Source: Erythrobacter cryptus DSM 12079 (GTDB lineage: Bacteria > Pseudomonadota > Alphaproteobacteria > Sphingomonadales > Sphingomonadaceae). Taken from it: 64,000 bases of DNA. The notes beneath the pieces are model-generated. The model ran no database searches, had not been told where the DNA came from, and worked only from the letters and a program-made list of their open reading frames with translations. Where the stretch lies: positions 124,001 to 188,000 of the forward strand of contig NZ_AUHC01000005.1 in assembly GCF_000422985.1 (NCBI RefSeq), in the 5' to 3' direction. The position numbers were made by a program, and so were the translations under genes. Below, piece after piece: positions 58,127-64,000 of the stretch; position 1 is the stretch's first letter, and each line of letters opens with the position of its first letter.

Positions 58127-58392
58127 TGCAAAAGAGCCCTGCCCTGCGCCGCGCTGTGCGCCTCGGCCTTGCGCTTGGCGGTGCGGCCGTGCTGGCCGCC
58201 TGCGGCTCGCGCACCGCCCTCACCCCGCCCGAAGGCGCAAGCCTGCCGCCCGCGCCCTCTGGGGCGCAGGAGCGGCCCGGGGCCGATGCGCTGCTGCGCC
58301 GCGATGCCCTGGCCGCGCCCGAACGCAGCGTCGAGCTGCGCCGCCGCTCGGAGGAACGCGCCGACGATCCCTTCGACCTGCCTCCCGAATAG
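58126..58392 (+). CDS. Small lipoprotein, unknown (LptM-like position)
   Basis: An 88-residue lipoprotein with a signal peptide and lipobox (VLAACGS). A Pro/Arg/Asp-rich tail follows (RRSEERADDPFDLPPE). It sits between argH and lysA, where small lipoproteins such as LptM are found in other proteobacteria. Its ATG overlaps the argH stop. Confidence 0.75.
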   Translation: MQKSPALRRAVRLGLALGGAAVLAACGSRTALTPPEGASLPPAPSGAQERPGADALLRRDALAAPERSVELRRRSEERADDPFDLPPE

Positions 58393-58425
58393 GCCCGCGA
58401 CCAGGACGCCAAGCAGACCAGACGC

Positions 58426-59685
58426 ATGGATCACTTCACGCTCAAGGACGGCGTGCTCCACGCCGAGGACGTGCCCCTGCCGCTGATTGCCGAGGCGGTG
58501 GGAACGCCCGTCTATGTCTATTCGCGCGCCACGCTCGAACGCCACGCCCGGGTGTTCCGCGAGGCGCTCGGCAATGTGCCGGACAAGCTGATTGCCTTTG
58601 CGGTCAAGGCCAATCCCAACCTTGCGGTGCTCAAGGTGCTCCAGGGCCAGGGGCTGGGCGCCGATGTGGTCTCGGTGGGCGAGATGCGCCGCGCGCTCGC
58701 GGCGGGCATTGCGCCCGAGAAGATCGTGTTTTCCGGGGTGGGCAAGACCGCCGCCGAGATGCGCGCCGCGCTCGAGGCCGGGATCGGCCAGTTCAATATC
58801 GAAAGCGAGGAGGAGGGCGCGGAGCTCGCGGCGATCGCGGCCGGCATGGGCCTGACCGCGCAATGCGCGCTTAGGGTCAATCCCGATGTGGATGCCGGCA
58901 CCCACGACAAGATTTCGACCGGCAAGGCCGACAACAAGTTCGGCGTGCCGATCAGCGCGGCCGGGCAGATCTTCGCCACGCTGGCGCGCCTGCCGGGCAT
59001 TCACCTGCGCGGGGTGGCGGTGCATATCGGCAGCCAGCTCAATGATCTTGCCCCGCTCGAGACCGCCTTCGGCAAGCTTGGCGCCCTCGTCACGGCGCTC
59101 AGGGGCGCGGGCCATGCCATCACCCATGTCGATCTGGGCGGGGGTCTTGGCGTTCCCTATCGCCGCGGTGAGCAATTGCCGCAGCCGGCCGAATATGGCG
59201 CGATGGTGGCGCGGGTGACGAAGGATTGGGGCGCGCGGCTGATCTTCGAGCCGGGCCGGGTGATCGCGGGCAATGCCGGGGTGCTGCTGACCCGGGTGAT
59301 CCGGGTGAAGCGCGGGATCAGGGATCCCTTCGTGATCGTCGATGCGGCGATGAACGATCTGGCCCGGCCCGCGCTCTACGGCGCCTATCACCATTTCGAG
59401 GCGGTGGCGCCGCGCGGCGGCAAGATGGTGGCCAATATCGTCGGGCCGATCTGCGAGACCGGCGATACCTTTGCCATGGGGCGCGAATGCGATGCGCTGG
59501 ACGCGGGTGACTTGGCCGTGTTCCGCACCGCCGGGGCCTATGGCGCGACCATGGCCTCGTCCTATAATTCGCGCGGCTTTGTTGCCGAGGTGCTGGTGGA
59601 TGGGGATCGCTTTGCGGTGGTGGCCGACCGCATCGAGGCCGGGGCGATCATGGCCGCCGAGCGGGTGCCCGAATGGCTCGGATAG
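58426..59685 (+). CDS. lysA: Diaminopimelate decarboxylase
   Basis: Last step of lysine synthesis. The 419-residue PLP enzyme has the Schiff-base lysine in AFAVKANPNLAVLK, the GGGLGVPY glycine loop and the ICETGDTFA cysteine motif. With argH and the lipoprotein it forms a plus-strand operon. Confidence 0.95.
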   Translation: MDHFTLKDGVLHAEDVPLPLIAEAVGTPVYVYSRATLERHARVFREALGNVPDKLIAFAVKANPNLAVLKVLQGQGLGADVVSVGEMRRALAAGIAPEKIVFSGVGKTAAEMRAALEAGIGQFNIESEEEGAELAAIAAGMGLTAQCALRVNPDVDAGTHDKISTGKADNKFGVPISAAGQIFATLARLPGIHLRGVAVHIGSQLNDLAPLETAFGKLGALVTALRGAGHAITHVDLGGGLGVPYRRGEQLPQPAEYGAMVARVTKDWGARLIFEPGRVIAGNAGVLLTRVIRVKRGIRDPFVIVDAAMNDLARPALYGAYHHFEAVAPRGGKMVANIVGPICETGDTFAMGRECDALDAGDLAVFRTAGAYGATMASSYNSRGFVAEVLVDGDRFAVVADRIEAGAIMAAERVPEWLG

Positions 59686-59703
59686 GCAGGCGGTGAGCCG
59701 GGC

Positions 59704-60570
59704 ATGAGCACGAGCCACAGCCTGCCGCTGTTCCACCGCATCGCCGGCCAGCAGGTGCTGGTGCTGGGCGATGGCCCGGCGGCCGAGGCCAAGCGGCGGC
59801 TGGTGATGCGCGCCGGGGGCGTGGTGGCGGACGATCTGCCCCGCGCCATTGATGAAGGCGTGCGGCTCGCCTTCATCGCCTATGAGGACCGGCGGGCCTG
59901 TGAGGTGGCAGCGATCAACGCGCGCTGCGCGGGGATGCTGGTCAATGTGGTTGATCGGCCCGAATTGTGCGACTTCACCACGCCTTCGATCCTCGATCGC
60001 GATCCGGTGCTGGTGGCGATCGGCACCGGCGGGGCTTCGGCCGGCCTTGCCAAGCAGCTGCGTCTGCGGCTCGAGCGGGTGCTGCCCGCCAACCTCGGGG
60101 CGCTGGCCCGCGCGCTCGCGGCAGCGCGCCCGGTGCTTGCCGCGCGCCTGCCCGATCCAGCTGCAAGGCGGCGCGCGCTCGATCTGGCGCTTGGCGAGGG
60201 CGGCGCGCTCGATCCGCTCGATCCGCGCGCGCATGAGCGCGCTCTCGCCTGGGCCGAAGGCGCCTTGGGGGGAGAGGATAGCGCGCCGGGCCTTGCGCCG
60301 CCCCCGGGGGAAACGGTCACGCTCACCCTCACCAGCGCCGACCCGGAAGACTTGACGCTGCGCCAGGCGCGGCTGCTGGGCATGGCCGATTGCCTGCTCA
60401 TCGACGGGGCCGTGCCCGCGGCGCTGCTCGCCCGGGCGCGTGCCGATGCCCGGCACCTTGCGCTCGGGCCCGACGAAGACCCGCCCACAGAGGCCGCGGG
60501 GCAGGGATTGACGCTGGTGCTGCGCTGGCGTCCGGCGCCCGGCGCGACCGGAGACGAGGGAGCGGCCTGA
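59704..60570 (+). CDS. Siroheme synthase-type precorrin-2 dehydrogenase
   Basis: A 288-residue protein starting MSTSHSLPLFHRIAGQQVLV with a Rossmann-like nucleotide motif (VLVLGDGPAAEAKRRLVM). LVNVVDRPELCDFTTPSIL is the CysG/Met8 dehydrogenase hallmark. The C-terminal third (about 190-288) does not look like the SAM methyltransferase half of CysG and is shorter; the function of that part is unclear. The methyltransferase step is probably elsewhere. Confidence 0.8.
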   Translation: MSTSHSLPLFHRIAGQQVLVLGDGPAAEAKRRLVMRAGGVVADDLPRAIDEGVRLAFIAYEDRRACEVAAINARCAGMLVNVVDRPELCDFTTPSILDRDPVLVAIGTGGASAGLAKQLRLRLERVLPANLGALARALAAARPVLAARLPDPAARRRALDLALGEGGALDPLDPRAHERALAWAEGALGGEDSAPGLAPPPGETVTLTLTSADPEDLTLRQARLLGMADCLLIDGAVPAALLARARADARHLALGPDEDPPTEAAGQGLTLVLRWRPAPGATGDEGAA

Positions 60571-60776
60571 AGGCCGCAGCCCCACAGCCAAGGCCAAGCC
60601 GGCCTGCCGCGCCGCTCCATCGCTCACCCTACACCGCCCCCCGACACGCCGAGGCGCGGCGGCAGATCGTCCCTCCCCGCCCTCCTCGCCAAACGGCACC
60701 GGCCCCTTTCAAAGACCGCATGGGGCCGCGGCGCAGCACGCCCCTCGCTCCCAAGCCAAGGGGGCGCGGGCGGCTG

Positions 60777-61829
60777 TCAGGCCGCTTCGCGCACCGGAGC
60801 GTGCAGGCTGGCGAAATAGGCCGTCATCGCCGCCCTTGCCTTGTCGCTGAGGCCGATGAAGGCGCGGCGCCGATCACCCGGATCGGGCATCCGCACGAAC
60901 AGGCCGCAATCCACCATCTGCGCGATCCAGCGCAGCGCGGTGGTGGCCGGAACGCCCGCGGCGATGCACAGCGAGGTGACCGAGACGCGCTTGCCCTCGC
61001 CCTCTGCCGCGGTGAGATCGAGCAGCATGTCCCAGGCCGGCTCGCCAAAGAGTTCAGGATCGAGAAAGCGCGCGCGCGCCTGGCGGTTGGCGATGATCCG
61101 GCGCACCATCCGCGGATCGGGTAGCGCTGCCACCGGGCCGGAACTGCCGAATTTGCCGGCCAGCGCCTCGCCCGGCGCCCCGTGGTGCGCGCGCGCGCCT
61201 TCAGCAAGCATCAGCCCCGCAGCGCTGCCAGCGCCCCCGGTGGTTGACGTGCCGGTGGACGTGCCCGCCATCAGGCCCCCCGCGCCGAGCCGATCGAGCG
61301 AACGGGCCAGCGCCTCGACCTGCTGCGACAGGCGCAGGAGCGCAATCCGATCCTCCTCGGCCATTTCGCGCAGGCGCGCCGCCCCCACCTCGCCCATCGC
61401 CCGGCCAACCGCGATCACCCTTTCGGCGCGGCTTGGGGCCACGAGGATCTGCGGGGCGGATTGATCGAGCACGGCAAAGACATCGTCGAGCCCGTCAAGA
61501 TCGGTCGAGACGATCAGCCGCGCGCCGGAGCGAGCCACCCGCATGTCGAGCCGGGCAAGCCCGGCAAGCGCCACGGCATCAAGCCCGCCCGCCGCGCACG
61601 ATGGGCAATCGACCACCACCACATCGCCAAGCAGCGCCACCGGCCCTTCGATCAGCGCCTCGAGCCCGCCGCCATCAATGGTGCGAAAACCCGCCCCGGC
61701 AAGATCGGCGGCAATCTGCGCGCGCAGCGCCTGCGCGCCCGCGAAGATCGCCACCCTTGCGGCAAGCCCGGCCCCATCGCAGGCCAGATCATAAGTAAGA
61801 TCGCCCGTTTCCGATGCAGGAGCAAACAT
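60777..61829 (-). CDS. MarR-like regulator with N-terminal receiver-like domain
   Basis: A 350-residue regulator. The first about 140 residues resemble a receiver-like alpha/beta fold (VAIFAGAQALRAQIAADL, VVVDCPSC, RLIVSTDLDGLDDVF) without a classic phospho-acceptor context. A Gly/Thr linker (about 190-220) follows. The last third is a winged helix (SVTSLCIAAGVPATTALRWI, then MPDPGDRRRAFIGLS), as in MarR. ATG 61829 is preceded by a perfect inverted repeat, suggesting autoregulation. Confidence 0.7.
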   Translation of the reverse strand: MFAPASETGDLTYDLACDGAGLAARVAIFAGAQALRAQIAADLAGAGFRTIDGGGLEALIEGPVALLGDVVVVDCPSCAAGGLDAVALAGLARLDMRVARSGARLIVSTDLDGLDDVFAVLDQSAPQILVAPSRAERVIAVGRAMGEVGAARLREMAEEDRIALLRLSQQVEALARSLDRLGAGGLMAGTSTGTSTTGGAGSAAGLMLAEGARAHHGAPGEALAGKFGSSGPVAALPDPRMVRRIIANRQARARFLDPELFGEPAWDMLLDLTAAEGEGKRVSVTSLCIAAGVPATTALRWIAQMVDCGLFVRMPDPGDRRRAFIGLSDKARAAMTAYFASLHAPVREAA

Positions 61830-61838
61830 CGACTCGAC

Positions 61839-61853
61839 TCCAACAGAGTTGGA
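61839..61853. promoter_or_regulatory. Palindromic operator candidate before the MarR-like gene
   Basis: TCCAAC-AGA-GTTGGA lies 10 nt before the ATG (on the minus strand) and covers the Shine-Dalgarno. Two GACTC sites (61831-61835 and 61836-61840) lie at the same place. Autoregulation is the simplest reading. Confidence 0.55.
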
Positions 61854-61897
61854 ACGAGAATAGAACAAAAACAGATCGGGTCAAGCACATCGCGCCA

Positions 61898-62452
61898 TCA
61901 GGGGCGGATTTCGATCACCGTGCCATCGGGCACCATGCGCCAGAGCTCCTCGATCTCGGAATTGGCAAGGGCAATGCAGCCATCGGTCCAGTCCCCCGGC
62001 ACCCGACCGAAGGCAAGGGCATTGGGCTGGCCGTGAATGAAGATGTCCCCCCCCGGTGAACGGCCATGGGCGCGGGCATAGGCGCGATCGGCCGGGCTGG
62101 GATAGGAGATCCTGAGGCTGAGGTGATAGGCGCTGTTGGGATTGCGCCCATCGATCACATAGCGCCCCTCGGGCGTGCGCTCATCCCCTTCAAAGCGCTT
62201 GTGGCCTTGCGGCTGGGCGCCGAACTGCAGGCCCCGCCAGGCCCTGACCGGCTGGCCCGCGGCATAGGCGACCATCAGCCGCTCGGACTTGTCGACGATG
62301 AGGTAATCGACGCGGGCAAGGCCGCGCTGCGGCAAGATCCGCGCTGCCTCGCGCGCGAGCGGCGGCTCAGCCGATGGCGCGGCGGCCGGTTCGGGCAGAG
62401 CCCGGCCGCAGGCGGCCAGCGCCAAGAGCGCAAGGAGAATGAAGCCCCGCAT
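61898..62452 (-). CDS. L,D-transpeptidase family lipoprotein
   Basis: A 184-residue YkuD-fold lipoprotein (lipobox ALAACG). The active-site motif is complete: HGQPNALAF then DGCIALANSE, with the catalytic cysteine in DGC. It cross-links peptidoglycan or attaches proteins to it. Start ATG 62452. Confidence 0.87.
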   Translation of the reverse strand: MRGFILLALLALAACGRALPEPAAAPSAEPPLAREAARILPQRGLARVDYLIVDKSERLMVAYAAGQPVRAWRGLQFGAQPQGHKRFEGDERTPEGRYVIDGRNPNSAYHLSLRISYPSPADRAYARAHGRSPGGDIFIHGQPNALAFGRVPGDWTDGCIALANSEIEELWRMVPDGTVIEIRP

Positions 62453-62486
62453 CGCGCCGCAGGTTACCCCCGAGGCGGGGCTGCAA

Positions 62487-63812
<1,326 letters not shown>

Positions 63813-63938
63813 CTAGGCGGTGGGAGCCGAGGTGGCAAGCTCTGGGGTGGTATGCCGGCGCGGGCAAAGCAGCGAAGGGTGGGAATGATTGGTGCGTTGA
63901 AGCCCCACAAGTCCCTTGCAAAGCCCAAAGGAGTCCTC

Positions 63939-64000
63939 ATGACCAAGACTGCCAAGGCCCTGCTTGCCGCCGCCAGCCTGGCGCTGCTTGCCAGCCCGAT
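63939..64000 (+). CDS. Start of a secreted protein (partial)
   Basis: The first 20 codons of a plus-strand gene beginning MTKTAKALLAAASLALLAS, a signal peptide. AAAGGAG (63926-63932) lies 6 nt upstream. The product is cut by the window edge. Confidence 0.65.
   Translation, partial: MTKTAKALLAAASLALLASP

Overview
The window is GC-rich (roughly two thirds G+C) chromosomal DNA from an alphaproteobacterium. The gene set (CcrM, ChvGI-HprK-RapZ-EIIA-HPr, the aa3 oxidase small subunit IV beside pntA, ATP-type pckA, the protein family make-up) and the protein style suggest Sphingomonadales, most likely Erythrobacteraceae; that placement is inference. Genes are tightly packed, often with 4-nt ATGA/GTGA overlaps, and nearly all are housekeeping. 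I see no phage, insertion sequence or CRISPR array. The one accessory-looking block is an arsenic locus next to a tRNA-Val.

Layout. 0-7 kb: start of pntA, a cytochrome oxidase small subunit, a sigma-54-type regulator, an SDR enzyme, a PhoD-like phosphatase, folP and the GANTC methyltransferase ccrM, whose upstream region has six GANTC sites and a perfect DnaA box. 6.8-13.8 kb: rnhB, a sugar-dehydrogenase-like lipoprotein, a GNAT-DUF1285-NUDIX-cca operon and parC. 13.9-17 kb: a ferredoxin and two cysteine desulfurases; a perfect ParB-binding parS site lies inside one of them. 17-25 kb: a DUF885 Tat lipoprotein, a sodium:solute symporter, rlpA, about 1 kb of non-coding DNA with a cluster of DnaA-box-like sequences, argG and cfa. 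25-36 kb: a molybdo-enzyme/cytochrome b/pteridine-reductase-like operon, a repeat-rich glycine-zipper protein, a MOSC-methyltransferase-ClpP-like operon, rlmN, greB, a lytic transglycosylase and dapA.

36-46 kb: pckA, divergent from chvI-chvG-hprK-rapZ-EIIA-HPr (two-component system plus a phosphotransferase system with no sugar permease), then an rRNA methyltransferase, rmuC, def and recR. 46-51 kb: fmt-truA-dehydrogenase operon, a membrane protein, asparaginase and tRNA-Val(TAC). 51.3-55.8 kb: divergent arsenic operons (thioredoxin-permease-arsR one way; arsR-arsC-acr3-arsH the other) around a short intergenic region with perfect palindromes. 55.8-64 kb: a DksA-type zinc-finger protein, a TlpA lipoprotein, argH-lipoprotein-lysA, a siroheme-type dehydrogenase, a MarR-like regulator with a palindrome over its leader, an L,D-transpeptidase, purA and the start of a secreted protein.

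The most interesting signal is replication-linked: parS at 14.56 kb, a DnaA-box-like cluster in a 1-kb gap at 22.3 kb, further DnaA boxes before ccrM and parC, and a GANTC cluster before ccrM. Together they suggest the window lies near the chromosome origin. Two genes (a cysteine desulfurase and the symporter) have no ATG, GTG or TTG in a sensible place and seem to start at ATC.
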